DNA of 64,000 nt from Polytrichum commune (Eukaryota > Streptophyta > Polytrichopsida > Polytrichales > Polytrichaceae), in the NCBI GenBank assembly GCA_950295325.1, contig OX485804.1, positions 67,494,033-67,558,032 of the forward strand. The letters run 5' to 3'. The notes beneath the pieces were generated by a model that was not told the DNA's origin, searched no databases, and saw only the letters and a list, made by a program, of their open reading frames with translations. Of the stretch, positions 46,391 through 58,221 are shown one piece after another (position 1 is the first letter of the stretch; each line of letters begins with the position of its first letter). The position numbers and the translations under genes are program-made.

Positions 46391-47960
46391 TGTGAGCTCA
46401 ATGTTGTACTCACATGCGAATTTAACTTTTAAATCCATTTAAGCCTTGACCTTAGGAAAGTGTCACGCTAAACAAAAAGGATAAACAGAGTGTAAGTGGA
46501 GTTTGGAGTTGAATTAAGTTTTAGATAAAAAGTGCGAGCCCAAGTGCTTGCTCACGTGTGTTTCATTTCTTCAAATTACTAAATCTTGACTACGGGAAAT
46601 GCCCCAGTCAATCGAAAAGATAAAAAGGGCGATGTTTGATTAGTGTTGATTGCGAGTTAGTCGGGTTGATTTTATGCTTAGTTATGTAGCTTGGAATTAG
46701 TTAGACTAAGGTTGGAATTTGCAAAGTTAGGAACGGGGGTTTAGAGTTGGTATGAGGATCGTTGCTGTCCATTTTAGGGGGCTGGCTACTGGCCACCCTA
46801 GTGATTTTTGGAGGCGGGGACTGTGGTTCGAAGGCGGAAAGGAACGGTAGCTCGGAGGAGGAAGGTGGACTAGGGTCATGGTGAGTTCGGGGAGGAGAGG
46901 TCTTGGTGTGCCGGCAGAGGGAGGACAGGGAGTTCACAGGGGATTTGAGCTAAAGGCAACTAACTTAACCTGAAGGAAGGACCAGCAATGGGGGCGCACA
47001 CAGCGAGGAGTAACTAAATTGCAAAGGAGATCTTTCCCACAAACTGCAAGCAAAAATGTGAATCGGGAAAGGTGGAACGTGGCGGGGGCTGCCGGACAAT
47101 GCACTGCTCCCTAAATTGAGAGGAGCATAGCAAAAAGAAGTGACTGCCAGGGGGGAGAAAACTTCAAGATCCAGGTGAAGAAATATGGTTTGAACTAAGA
47201 GGCGGCAGGATTTGGCATGCCGCATGGCTGAATTTTCAAGTAGGACCCTTGGGCGGTCCTAGACTCTGCTCCGAGTCACACATTGGTTGGTTTTCCTTTC
47301 TTCCCCTGAGTCCAATGCCGAAGTTATCAGTTTTGGAGCTGGGAGCTGGGAATTAGCGCCGAAGGGGGATCCCTGGCTCAAATGTGGTAGGGCCGAGTAC
47401 AGGCAAGGGAGGAGCAGGTCGCTGCACTGAGGCGTTACCTGGGTGCTTGCTCCAGAGATTTTGGGAGCTGGCCATGAAGCAGCACAGCCGTGACGGGTTG
47501 GGGACAGTCAGTGACGGGCATTGACAGGCTCATTCCGAAGTGAACAACATAGACTCAGTGGAAAAGGGCGGAGACTGAGAGCCTCTAAGGGGGTCCTGAT
47601 GGAAGACCAATCGATTTCGCACCCGGGGGTTTAAGGCTTAGGTGGAGGAAGTTGTGCATTAGGAGGTTGGGGATAGAGGTTAGGTTAGCTAGGCATAGTT
47701 AGTGTGGGGATGGTGTTATGATCCAATGTGAGGGATAGACATTACATGTTTAGGGGATCATTGCATTGAGTAATGTGAGATACAACGTATTTTGTTAATA
47801 TTGTTGGCCTTGCATTACTTAAATAAAGATTTGTGTGTTCGACTTCACGGTACTAGAGTTTTACAAGTTGGACCACTGGCCAATTTGGATGGTGATTACA
47901 TGTGAGTTGCAAGTCTCCACCCGGACTACGACGCATAGGGGTGGGGGTTAGGGTCTCACA
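46391..47960 (-). mobile_element. Solo LTR 2, 1570 bp, with CTATG target duplication
   Basis: On the minus strand it begins TGTGAGACCCTAACCCCCAC then CCCTATGCGTCGTAGTCCGG and ends with ..GAGCTCACA. CTATG flanks it at 46386-46390 and 47961-47965. Ends and length agree with solo LTRs 1 and 3. It lies 276 bp from the primer site of the Gypsy element, thus nested in that element's LTR. Minus-strand frames at 46701-46937 and 46965-47225 are chance frames within it. Confidence 0.92.
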
Positions 47961-47965
47961 CTATG

Positions 47966-48482
47966 GGATATGAAGTGTCCTACCATTTTTGCTAGTCCAC
48001 CCGCCTGGCATAAGGTTTCAATTGGATTCAGCATGTGCATTCAAAGGGGTGCGGGCCCTTAATTGCACACCCAACTCCCCTTGGTGTTGCTCCATACACT
48101 TGTGGGGTCTTAAAATGAGGGGGGTATAAAGGTTTTACATGTATTCCCAGACCTCCCACCTTGCCTCACTATACTCGAAGCCTTTCCCTTCTCGTTGTTT
48201 CTTCATGGATCCTTGTGGAGTTTCACAGTGGAGCACTAGAATTTGGAATTTTGTACCAAATTTTTTACTCATATGCTGTTGATTCCGAAACATGATCTGC
48301 TAGTGTGAACCCTCTGAGTAGTCCACCACTCCGCGGGATCACTTTTAGTTAGAATGTTAGCATTAAAAGTTAGAATTGATAGGGAATTTAGGGAAAATTA
48401 GTTCATTTAGCATTTAGCCTAGAAGAAGGAAGGTCAAAATGAAACTAAGTAGTGCTAGAAGATAGCAAAGTAGAAAAAATAT
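47966..48482. other. Probable LTR-derived stretch with a TATA-like motif
   Basis: GGGGGGTATAAAGG near 48120-48133 on the plus strand is followed by a C/T-rich stretch and ATG at about 48205. This looks like a plus-strand promoter, which does not fit the minus-strand Gypsy LTR expected to resume here, so a different LTR may begin nearby. No protein can be called. Confidence 0.35.
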
Positions 48483-48651
48483 GCTAGCTAGTAAAAGCAA
48501 CTAGCTAAGCAAATGTTAGTAGATGCTAGCTAAACAAATATTAGTAGATGCTAGCTATTAAGCAAATGTTAGTAGATGCTAGCTAAACAAATATTAGTAG
48601 ATGCTAGCTATTAAGCAAATGTTAGTAGATGCTAGCTAAGCAAGTGTTAGT
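48483..48651 (+). repeat. Minisatellite, alternating 25 and 28-bp units
   Basis: GCTAGCTA starts at 48525, 48550, 48578, 48603 and 48631, so spacing alternates 25, 28, 25, 28. The long unit has an extra TAT-type insert (GCTAGCTATTAAGCAAATG against GCTAGCTAAACAAATA). The higher-order unit is 53 bp. Confidence 0.95.
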
Positions 48652-48997
48652 TTATTAGTTAGTGTGAGGCACACAAGACTATTGGAGGTGTTTTACGTAA
48701 GAAGACAAAATTGGCTTGAAGACTTTTGAAGACAAAAAAGAAAGAGAGCAAGGGGGCTACTTGCCCACTTGCCCCCTTGCCAACTCGATGGCGAAAAATT
48801 AGAAAGATTTCTAAAGGTTTTTTGTCGGAGCCACCTCAGCGAGAGGGTGGCAACCTCAACCGGGAAAACCCTCGAGCCAAAATTTCGGGAAAGGGTTTGA
48901 AAAATGGATCCGGTGGAGGAGGCGTCCAATCCTTTTGCGAGAGGGTTTAAAAACCCCTCCTTCCACCTTGTAGGTCTATCTCTTTTTCTAGTTTTTA
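48652..48997. other. LTR-like promoter stretch
   Basis: GCGAGAGGGTTTAAAAACCC near 48928-48955 is followed by CTCCTTCCACC and a T/C-rich stretch, which resembles an LTR core promoter. No gene follows. The minus-strand frame at 48693-49052 has no recognised domain. Confidence 0.35.
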
Positions 48998-49320
48998 GGC
49001 GAAGCCCTGCTTCAATGTAGTTAGGAAAAAATCCTTTAGCATGTATTCTCAATGGCTTAAGACAAGGGCTTGAAAAACTCCTCTACTCTCTCTTCCTCTA
49101 ATGCTTGGGCGAAGCCCTGCTTCAATGTAGTTAAGGAAAAATCCTTTAGCATGCATTCTCAATGGCCTAAAAGAAAGGCTTGAGAAACTCCTCTACTCTT
49201 TCTTTCTTTAGTTTTTGGGCGAAGCCCTGCGTCAATGTAGTTAGGAAAAATCCTTTAGCATGCATTCTCAATGGCCTAAAAGAAAGGCTTGAGAACCTCC
49301 TCTATTCTCTCTCCTAATTA
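48998..49320 (+). repeat. Tandem repeat, three copies, 110-bp period
   Basis: GGCGAAGCCCTGC starts at 48998, 49108 and 49218. Each unit holds TCAATGTAGTTA, ATCCTTTAGCATG and ATTCTCAATGGC and ends in a CTCCTCTACTC pyrimidine tract. Units are over 90 percent alike. Confidence 0.95.
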
Positions 49321-49671
49321 GAATGTGTGTTTATTAACACACCAACAAAATTATTCCTTCTTTTGTAGAGATATGTTGGATGGTAGAATTTTGAGTGGAG
49401 GCATTGTAGACCTCATCTACCAATGCCCTGAAAGCTTAGTTCAGAAGCTAGAACAAGATACTTATCATTTTTCTCTTAGAGAGATTTCATATAGCTATCC
49501 ATAGCCGTTTCCCATTTGTGATTTGGTTAAGATGACAATTAGTTATGGATTTCCAAAGATGGAGTAGAAAAACTGGGTGGTCTTGTAGGTAGCGGCTGCT
49601 GGATCAGACCTGCGAGCCCAATAGGAATTTTAATTCTAAGAAGTTATATTTTTCTCAAGTAGAAATTTTGT

Positions 49672-50030
49672 GTAGCTTTCCAAAATGGCTTAGAACATTT
49701 GATTTGAGCATGATTTGAATTATATATGAATTGTGGAAAATGAGACACATAGTTTGAGAATTTTTAGTTGACTGCTGTATTACAGAGGATCTGTTGGGTT
49801 CACTTTGACTTACCTTTCTAATCACATATTTTTATCAAATACATATTTTTAATATCTCTCCAGGGTCATATAGAACGTTTGATTTGAATAAGATTTGAAT
49901 TAGATATGAATTGTTGAAGGCGAGATACATAGTTTAAGCCTTCTTGATTGACTGCTGTGTTACAAGGAGTCTGCTGAATTTCTATTAGCTTAACCTGCTA
50001 ATGTCATAATTTTCCTAGTTAGAAAATATT
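49672..50030 (+). repeat. Diverged duplication, 180-bp period
   Basis: GATTTGAGCATGATTTGAAT at 49701 and GATTTGAATAAGATTTGAAT at 49881 lie in matching contexts (TAGAACRTTT before, ATATGAATTGT after). Both continue with ACATAGTTT and TTGACTGCTGTRTTACA. This is common within long LTRs. Confidence 0.8.
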
Positions 50031-51954
50031 CATAGCTTTCCAATGGTATAAGGAAAGCCTAGACCCAAGTAGTAAGGAATGTGCTATGAATTTTTGAAGT
50101 TAGAAGTTAGATAGGTGGGTTGGAAGGGTCGGTTGAATCGACCTCACACTTCCAACCCTCATAACTTTTGCATTTCTTATCCGATTCAAGTGATTTTTAG
50201 ATCATTGGAAAGATAATTAGGGCACTAAGTATAAATATTATTCTTAGGATTAAATTACATTGTAGAATAAATACTTTATATTTTAATTGTTAACTAAGGT
50301 ACGCTTACTACCAAACTAGTTACAAAGAAGGAGGCAAGGTCGACGCTAGGGAAGTGGAGCAAGGAAGGAGGTAGTGGTTCGGCCTACATCGAGCCCAAAT
50401 CAACGGAGGAGAATTGAGGTAAATTTACTAACGTTAGCCTTCCATTTAGGGTTGGAGGGAGCGCGGCTAAGGTACGCATCTCTAAACCCACTCACCTATC
50501 TCGTAAGGTCAAGTGGTTTGACCATTTGACCGCCAAGGGAATACCCAACTCCATTGTTTTTGGGGCCCTTGGTATGTTTTGTGGTAGTAGCTTCATTTAT
50601 TAGCAAGTTTCGTGTGTGGTAAGTCGGATTAATCACCGACATAATCACTCTTAATGTTGTTGGTGGAAAGGTGAGATTAATGACCCGCGAATCCACTATT
50701 ATGTTGTTGGCCCCATAGATTGGGAGTAATGGCCCCAATTTATGAAGATTGCGCAACAGGTTGAACCTACATGTTGTCCGTCACCTTGGTCCCATTAAGT
50801 TGCATTTCGTGGTCTATCCAGTGTAAACACATTTAACAATAAAAATATACAAAATAAATCGTAAAACCTTGTTGGCAAGAGACCCGAATCGGAAACTTAA
50901 CTCGGTAGAGTGACACCACCTTTCGAACCATTGATGTCCGAAGGGTTTGAGATGTTACTTGACCTTCAAATGACCTGCACGAGGCCTTAGAAGGTTCCGA
51001 GGTAAGGGGTGCATCAACCAGATAAGGGGTGATGCCTAATATGTTAATGTAGTGAGTTAGGACGTGCAAACAAAAGTAAGTAATTAAGAAGGAATTTGTG
51101 TGAAGGGTGGGACTTAGGCCAAGTTCTCCCGCTTAGAAAACTAAATAAAACTAAATAAAGAAATAAGAAGAATTGAATGGTCCATCAAATTGTCGTTATT
51201 CTGTTCGTTGAGTTAGGGTGGTATGAGTCACACCCGGTTGGATGTATCTGAACCATCCCAATTCACAAATTAGGATTGCTTTGGTTTCAAGGCTGGTGCG
51301 TCTGCGCGTAGAATAGGTTGTAGGTTAAGGTTAGAACTAGATATGAAATTGGTTAGTGGAGTTTAAAGCCACACTAGTAAAAAACTAAGGCCCAACCTCC
51401 GGAGGTACTACGACGCATATTTAATCTCCTTTAAAAATCTAACTACTCACGTTATACACCTATCATCCGGGTCCGGTCTTGGGCGCATGCAAGTGCAGGC
51501 CACCTTCACCGAAGGGCTTGTGTGATACTTTTAGGCTCCCTCGAAAGGGGGTGGCCCAAAAGTACCACAGCTAGCCTTGGGGATGGGCTCTTCATACAAC
51601 GCCCGAACTAAAGTGAGTATAAGAAGGGTAGTATTCGAGGCATTAGCATACATAGTATACATAAGGGAGACATATTATTTGTCTCTGGTGTGTACGTTTA
51701 CAAAGACTATTAAGAACTTTGATGTAAATGTAAATGTACAAACGGAGGCCCTAAGGTTTAGAGAAAAATTTGACAATACATGTGTTAGTTTCATGCATTT
51801 CAAGTTTTTATCCATTATTGTCATATAGTAATGTTTCTCAATGACTACCTTGTCCATTCTTGTTAGAATTTGTATTGGGATTCTATGTTTTACAAATTGA
51901 AGGCTCTTGGAGTGCTCATAGGCTTCCTTGAGTTTTGCTCTTGGTATTGTATTT
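50031..51954. other. Unassigned repeat-like stretch
   Basis: CCTCATAACTTTTGCATTTC and TAGATCATTGGAAAG near 50157-50215 are phrases often seen in long plant LTRs. Minus-strand frames at 50496-50756 and 50833-51069 show no recognised domain. TACTACGACGCATAT near 51404 recalls the solo LTR family's start but does not extend. Confidence 0.35.
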
Positions 51955-51959
51955 AGGAT

Positions 51960-53643
51960 TGTGAGCCCAAAATCGGGCCCACACAGGTTCTTAAACTTTA
52001 AAATGTAATGAAACTTGGATTTTGGTTAGCACTAAATATTTAAAAAGCAATAAAAGAGTGAGCTTTGTAATTGAGAGTTGAATTAAGCATTAGACTAGCA
52101 CTTTAGTACTTAAATCACCTATAAGGGAGTAGCCCAAGGGGTATGTTGTGACCACACTAGGAGTGGGGGGTGTTCGTTTTGGGCAAAGGCTATGTTGGTA
52201 GTAGGAGGAGACTGTTTACCGGCAGTGGGGGGGTCTCTGGATTTTTGGATCAGGGGATTAGGCTTGGGTCTCTGGATTTTTGGATCAGGGGATTAGGCTT
52301 GGGTCTCTCTTCTTCTTCTTCTCTCTGAAAGGCACAGGCACCGAATGCGAGGACGGGGGTAAGGGGGAAGCGGCAGAGGTTCTGGGTGTGGGTGGACATG
52401 CTCAGAATTGTTGCGGAACCGCCAACGAGAGGGATGAAGGGGCCATTGGAAGGCGAGGGAGGCACCCCAGGGGAAGTGCCGGCAATGCAACGGCCATCAC
52501 TTAACACTGCCAGCCTTGTTCATCATATTCTAGCGACAGGGAAAATTGCTGGGTTGACAAATTCGGTGGTGGCGGTGGCTCGGATGAGTATACAGAAGTT
52601 GGCTGGAGGTTCAGCGCATGACAACGAGGCCAATGGCCGACAATGAGATGGGCGGCCTGATTTAATCTTTGAAGCCTGGTCGGAAGCGAATGCAATCTCT
52701 GGAGATTCCACTGCAAGGTAGGCAGAACCGTAGGAGACCGAATAGTGCAGAGGGAGAAAAAAGGATGATTCTGGTGGGGGTGATGCGAGTGGCAGCATTC
52801 TGGAATCGAATGAGCAAGAGGGGCATCGGTGAGTGAGAAGTGAAGCAAGAGGAGGCTGCTTGCGGCCCTTACAAACGTCTGCAACCTGACTCTGAACTTT
52901 TGGAACCTGAGGATAAAATGTGACCGCATTTGGTACCCAAAGGTTGTTGGATCACCCTCAGCTGCCGATACAAAGAGGTTGGTGGAAGGGAGTCGCCGCA
53001 GCAGGGATCAGACGGCAGCCTGAGCAGTGTAGGCGTTGGGTTGCAGTTGTGAATGGTAACTGCAGAACCACAAGGGGAGCGAGGGAACTGGGCCTGTCGG
53101 CTTCTGGGACGGTCCCGCATGGCAGTTAGCTACTCGGCAGGGAAACACAAAGGAGGACTAGACAACCGAGGGTATATCTAGGATTATGGGGGAGGGAACA
53201 TGGTAGCAGGTAGGAGTAACTAGTTAGTAATGGGCTCCCAAGTTGGGTGCATTAGAGTGACAGGTCCACCCGAAGGGTGTGGTCCGTAAGTGATGAGCTA
53301 ATTGGGGTTAAGGAGCAAGGCCAACCAAAAGCAGGATTAACACGGGTTTAATGCTATTAAGCACATAGCTGGGGGTTGATTAATGAGAGTGGGGTGTAGT
53401 TGGGAATTTGGGAATGGGTGTTGGAGTTGTTAAGTGATTGTGTGTGGCATTGAGCACTAAGGCATAGATTATTTCTTAATACTCGTGGCTTTGTGCACTT
53501 GGAATAAAAAATGGTATGTTTAATCTTCATGTGATTGGGGTATTGGGAGTTGAATACCAATGCCCATGGACCAAGTAAGCAAATGTGAGCCATAAATTCT
53601 TACCCGGACTACAACGCATAAGGGTGGGGGTTTAGGGTTGACA
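51960..53643 (-). mobile_element. Solo LTR 3, 1684 bp, with AGGAT target duplication
   Basis: On the minus strand it begins TGTCAACCCTAAACCCCCAC then CCTTATGCGTTGTAGTCCGG and ends CCCGATTTTGGGCTCACA. AGGAT flanks it at 51955-51959 and 53644-53648. A perfect-looking 35-bp tandem duplication (GGGTCTCTGGATTTTTGGAT at 52231 and 52266) adds to its length. Overlapping frames at 52250-52929 and 52869-53129 lie in its G+C-rich middle and are not credible genes. Confidence 0.92.
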
Positions 53644-53648
53644 AGGAT

Positions 53649-55883
53649 ATTATGCTCTAGCCTTTGTTTTTTTTGATGCAGTCGTTGAGTTACATGCTGT
53701 GGATGAAAAACAAATTAATAACTTTGTCATGGAAAAATGAATATAGATTGTATATATAATAAAGGCTATTTAATTCATGATTTCTATCTTGTAAATGTAG
53801 TGGAGGCATTTATCACACTAAATTGAAAATTTCAGTATAAATACATGAGTCCATTTTTTAGCCTACCATAAGCATTACCATTTTTTTCCTCTGTAAACTT
53901 CTCATATATAGGGGGTTTAACTCATAGTGACCCATGCATGTCATTTAGGTATCCAATGAAAAGTCCACGCCCGGGTTTGCTAGTATATGAGGAGATTTGT
54001 TATGGGTGTTTTCGACTGGTTGTTTCCCATAATTGTTCAAAAGAAACTCCAACTCTAAAACTAGAAAGTGAAATATTTGCAATTCCATAACTTGTAAGGT
54101 GTTGGGAAGAAGAAAGGGTCTTGATGGAATGCTAAATTGGCTTGAAAGCATTTATGCAAACTCACAATACATCAATCTTCATGATCATGGAATTGACTCG
54201 TTGCAAAATCTAGGGTATTTTTCTTGAAGCTCAAATTCATTCACCGCTAAAATAATTGTGTGAGTTATCCTTGAATCAAGATTACATGTGTGTCATCCCC
54301 AATCCCGTGTGGCAATCTTGCTCCACATCAAAGGGTTTCAAGGCACACATCCGGGAGAGGGAGAGAGAGGTGTGTGTGTTACGGGAAGGCATGGGTTTGG
54401 CGAGAGAGAGAGAGAGAGAGGGACAAAAAGTTGGGCAAGGGGGTTAGGATTGGGACCCAAACCTTTGGGAAAGGGGCGGTTGCTTACGTGTCAATCAACT
54501 ACTCCCTTTCCGGTTCAAGCCTATGTCAAACCATCTTCCAATGAAGGAAAAAGAACCTCAAAATGATAGATTCCTTCCACTTCTAGCAAATGGGACTCCT
54601 TCAAACCACCTTGCTTGTAAGCACTTCCAAGCAAGCTTTGAACAATACTTGAGAAAGGGTGTCAATTATCCACAAGGCGGCTTTTCGTGGGATGTATAAG
54701 GACAATACATCCATAGTCGACCAAGTGCATTTAACCGCTCACTAGGGTCATGTAATGCTGACATGGATGAGATCTATGTTCTTCAAGTGAACAAAGGTAT
54801 GCTTTATGTGGTGGTGACTTATGATTGGTTACCGTTGTAAGAATTTTGACAACTAGCGTAGTCAAGTATTAACATTTAGATGAGCGCTTATGGGTTTACC
54901 TATAGATTGATTGTGTGTTACCCTAAACTTTACCACCTCAAAATTTGTAACAACTTTCATTTTCATGAAAAAATAAATTACATTCTCCTTGTAATATGTT
55001 TCTCTTCCCAAGAAAAATAATTCCTTGCTTTTACTCCTCCTTAACAGTTGCAAACTCTCTTATTGTATCGGTTACAGATGTCTCGACCCTTACTAGGTGT
55101 CAAATAACATGCAGGCACCTAGACATCTAATAAAGTACCTAATTATGGTCTAAGCTTACCTCTTAAACTATTAAAAAAATGGCTCACAATTTCTGCTGCC
55201 CCAGCCACATCAACCTTAGCATTGCAATTTTTATTTTTATTTTTTTTAACTTTTTAACTTTTTCCCTCCTGTAGGTGTCCTTTAAGTTACAGTTGATGGA
55301 TTATGGTGATCAGCAACTATCATTTGATGAAAAGTTAGATCCTGTCTGTTTCTTTGATCTAGAAATTTCATCTAAAGTGCAATGACATATCAGACAGGGC
55401 TTGACTGTACATCTTCATAAAAGGGAACGTTGAGGCCACTAATAATAACCCAGTTGAATGGAAGCATGATGATAATGCAGATTTATCTGACACCATCACC
55501 TTCAACTTTTCACAATGTTCCATGTTTGCATTTCGTAACCCAAATTTTCATGAAATTTACCTTATGCTACACCTCATTCTCACTGTAAAATGGTTCTACA
55601 TTTAAAACTGAGTTGTCAGTCCCCTTGCAACTTCCATTTGGAACGACCCTTGATTATTGCATTACCAAAAAAAAAATGCAGTAGAAAGAACAAGAAGAAC
55701 AGCGTTTAGATGTTGTAAGAGATACAATATAATACTGAATGCAACCATTTACAACAGACTTTCTTATACGAATTCCACAAGAAAAATCTCCTAAATCATA
55801 CAGAAATACTTGTTACTCTATTTTGAGATTTAAATCAGATCACTTAGTGAAGGGGGGGGGGGAGGAGGGGGTAAATAGCATGT
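53649..55883. other. Unassigned stretch
   Basis: Contains a GA microsatellite at 54401-54420, which produces three overlapping open frames at 54256-54566, and G-runs at about 55850-55868. No gene or element was recognised. Confidence 0.4.
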
Positions 55884-56024
55884 CCACACTTACTAGTGTG
55901 GCGATCAACAAACAACTTCTACCAACAGGGGTCATTGTTGGAGTTGGTTTGGCTAGTGAGAGCCATGGGATGTAACCAATGTTGGTAGGAATTGTCCACA
56001 AGTGGCCCGCACCAGTAAGTGTGG
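55884..56024. mobile_element. Candidate MITE family K, 141 bp
   Basis: CCACACTTACTAGTGTGGCG and TTCTACCAACAG on the left pair with TGTTGGTAGGAATTGTCCAC and GCACCAGTAAGTGTGG on the right. The arms are about 47 bp with mismatches. Only one copy is seen; the TACCAACA block recalls family I at 598-897. Confidence 0.6.
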
Positions 56025-57265
56025 GTGGGCTATAAACTCATGAGACTAGTTTAGAGTCTCCGACTCTCCATCAGAGACTTCAAATGTCTAGAAATAGCAA
56101 CATCTATATTCTATAATAGTAATTGGCGTTTTGTTCCACCCCTTCCCCGGTTCAACCACCCTTTTGGTAGGTACTGTGAACATTCACCCTTCAAGACAAC
56201 ATTGCTCTTGGTAAAAAGTTCAAGCTCTCAAAGTGCCATTCAATGAACAAGTGTAAGTACAAGGTCACCCGCCAATTAGAAGGCTCATTGCTTCAAGATC
56301 TTGGCCTCTAGGCTAGTTTAAAGGGTGCCTTATACTACTCAATAAAAAAGAACAAAAAAAAATCTTACCTTAAATGGGTGCGCACTTGTGTAGGGGGTGA
56401 GGAATTATCACATTCAATCACACCTCTCATCATCCAACATAAAAGCCTTGTGATAGTATACATCCTATATATTATTAATTATAGTATAATTGACACTAGA
56501 ATTAACTTTGTAAATACCCTAAATTAATCTAGTCCAAGCCTTTTAAAATGAAATGGCCACAAACCTATAGGGGTCATATTTTTATGTTGAATGGATGAGA
56601 GGTCCGCTCGTATGTGATAGGAACTTTCCTCTTTCCTTTGCATAGGAAGTGGTATGTGGGTACTCAACATTGTTGTAAATCCCAAACAATGATTGAAAGG
56701 TAGAGTGCTTGATCCAAGAAGGTGAACTCCTTTCATGGGGAGTTTTAATTGCGGTAAGGTATGCAGTCTCACTTCTTATTCAATCACTTATGTTTTCAGT
56801 GGTATATGGCAAGGCTTGTACTTCTTAATGGACACCAAAAAGACATTTGTCATGCTGAGATTAGGATTTTTTTCCCTCAAGATTTCTAGATTACACTTTT
56901 AATTCACTTGGGAAGACCTATATGATCATTCAATAAATGTATATTTGCTTCAACCTCTTATAACTTTTGCTTACAACTTCAAAAATGTGATCTACGCAAT
57001 TTGAAAAGGTCTATGCAATTCGAAATGAGATAAGTCTCAAAATTCACTCCAACTATCAAAAATGTATGTGGAGTTGAAGCTGCCCAAAATAGGACCATAA
57101 CAACCTGAATACGTTGCAGCTACATTTGCACTTGTGAACTGGTAAGAGTCTAGCCTATCACATAACTCCTGATATTACTAGACCCTGGGTTCTAATCGTT
57201 TCGATCTCACGTGAGGTGCTAAGAAGGTTATTTGTATTAATACAGATTTATCTTTGAAACATACA
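56025..57265. other. Unassigned stretch
   Basis: No frame over 82 codons. A tRNA-promoter-like pair (TGGTAAGAGTC near 57139 and GGGTTCTAATC near 57188) is too weak for a SINE call. Confidence 0.35.
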
Positions 57266-57552
57266 TAACATTATTCAGATCCATAACAATGTTTTGCGGA
57301 ATATTTCTCACATTCAGTTGAAGAATATTCCGTATAATATTATGAGTCCCAGAGAACACTCCTAAGGATCTTAATAATGTTATGGAACTTCTAAATGGTC
57401 CGACAATGGATAGCTCTTGTTAGTGTGGTTCAATGCATCATAACATTATTCAGATCCATGACAATGTTATCTGGAAATGACAATATAACACGGAATATTG
57501 TGTGGAATATTGTCAATCCCACATAACATTGTTATGGATCTGAATAACGTTA
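57266..57552. repeat. Compound foldback element (family H)
   Basis: TAACATTATTCAGATCCATA then ACAATGTT at 57266-57293 has its inverse, with one mismatch, at 57525-57552. The same 28-bp word in direct orientation begins at 57440, and a degenerate inverse (GGATCTTAATAATGTTATGG) lies near 57367-57386. The best reading is two related small inverted-repeat elements side by side (57266-57386 and 57440-57552). Both interiors are rich in GGAATATT words. Confidence 0.8.
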
Positions 57553-57751
57553 CACTCCCTTTATTCCTGGGTTTGGAGTTGTTTTCTTTGTTTATGGTTC
57601 CCTGCAATCCAATTCTTTCATTTGTGCCACAATTACTTTATCCTCTAAAATAACAGCCAATGTGGTCTTGCCATCACGCCTCCTCCAATAACATCCTAGC
57701 ATGTATCTAAACTAGTCAAATGAATGAGAATGCACTGCAAGGTAGTGTCCC

Positions 57752-58221
57752 TACACCAATTATCCCAGATAGTGTGCATTACTATTCGGAGTTACGTAGT
57801 GCAATGACATCTTACTAAGGAGTTCAATTTTGGGAATCATTAGATCGACTAATATGCAGTTTGATAAAACGACCACAGAAACATGTCGTGTGGTCACATG
57901 ACCTGTCAAAAATCGACTTTTCATTACACATGAAGAGGAGCAAGGTATTAGCTATGTGGTAAAGTTCATAAACCTGGCCAACTTGAATGACAAGTCAGAG
58001 TCTGGTCGACACTTTACATATTAATTGTGGTCGTTTTAACTAGTGTGTGGTCGCTTCAACAATCCCCTCAAATTTTACCAACAAAAGTTCAATAGATTGT
58101 TCGGACATTATAGAACATAAATGACTAGTTCTTGGTTTGACAAAATATTACATTCTCGTCAAACAGGTAGAGCATGGCGTATCTCCAAATAGTAACACAC
58201 ACTAATTAAGATTATTAGAGT
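57752..58221. mobile_element. MITE family E with a nested insertion, about 470 bp
   Basis: Left end TACACCAATTATCCCAGATA then GTGTGCATTACTATTCGGAG. The right end is the inverse (CTCCAAATAGTAACACACAC then TAATTAAGATTATTAG). The core GTGCAATGACATCTTACTAA, GGAGTTCAATTTT and AAAGTTCAATAGATTGTTCG matches 31777-31931. The two core halves are split by about 250 bp here. Confidence 0.75.
57859..58060. mobile_element. Nested MITE inside family E, about 200 bp
   Basis: GTTTGATAAAACGACCACAG begins the insert. TGTGGTCGTTTT and GTGTGGTCGCTTCAAC close it, giving imperfect inverted termini built on CGACCACA. It sits exactly in the part missing from the 155-bp family-E copy. Confidence 0.6.

Noticed and set aside
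52250-53129. Stack of overlapping frames on both strands
   Set aside because: They lie in the G+C-rich middle of solo LTR 3, where low stop-codon frequency opens all frames.
54256-54566. Three overlapping frames across a GA tract
   Set aside because: A dinucleotide repeat keeps all three frames open; no domain.
57130-57200. A-box and B-box-like words suggesting a tRNA-derived SINE
   Set aside because: The B-box has two changes from consensus, and no tail, target duplication or second copy was found.
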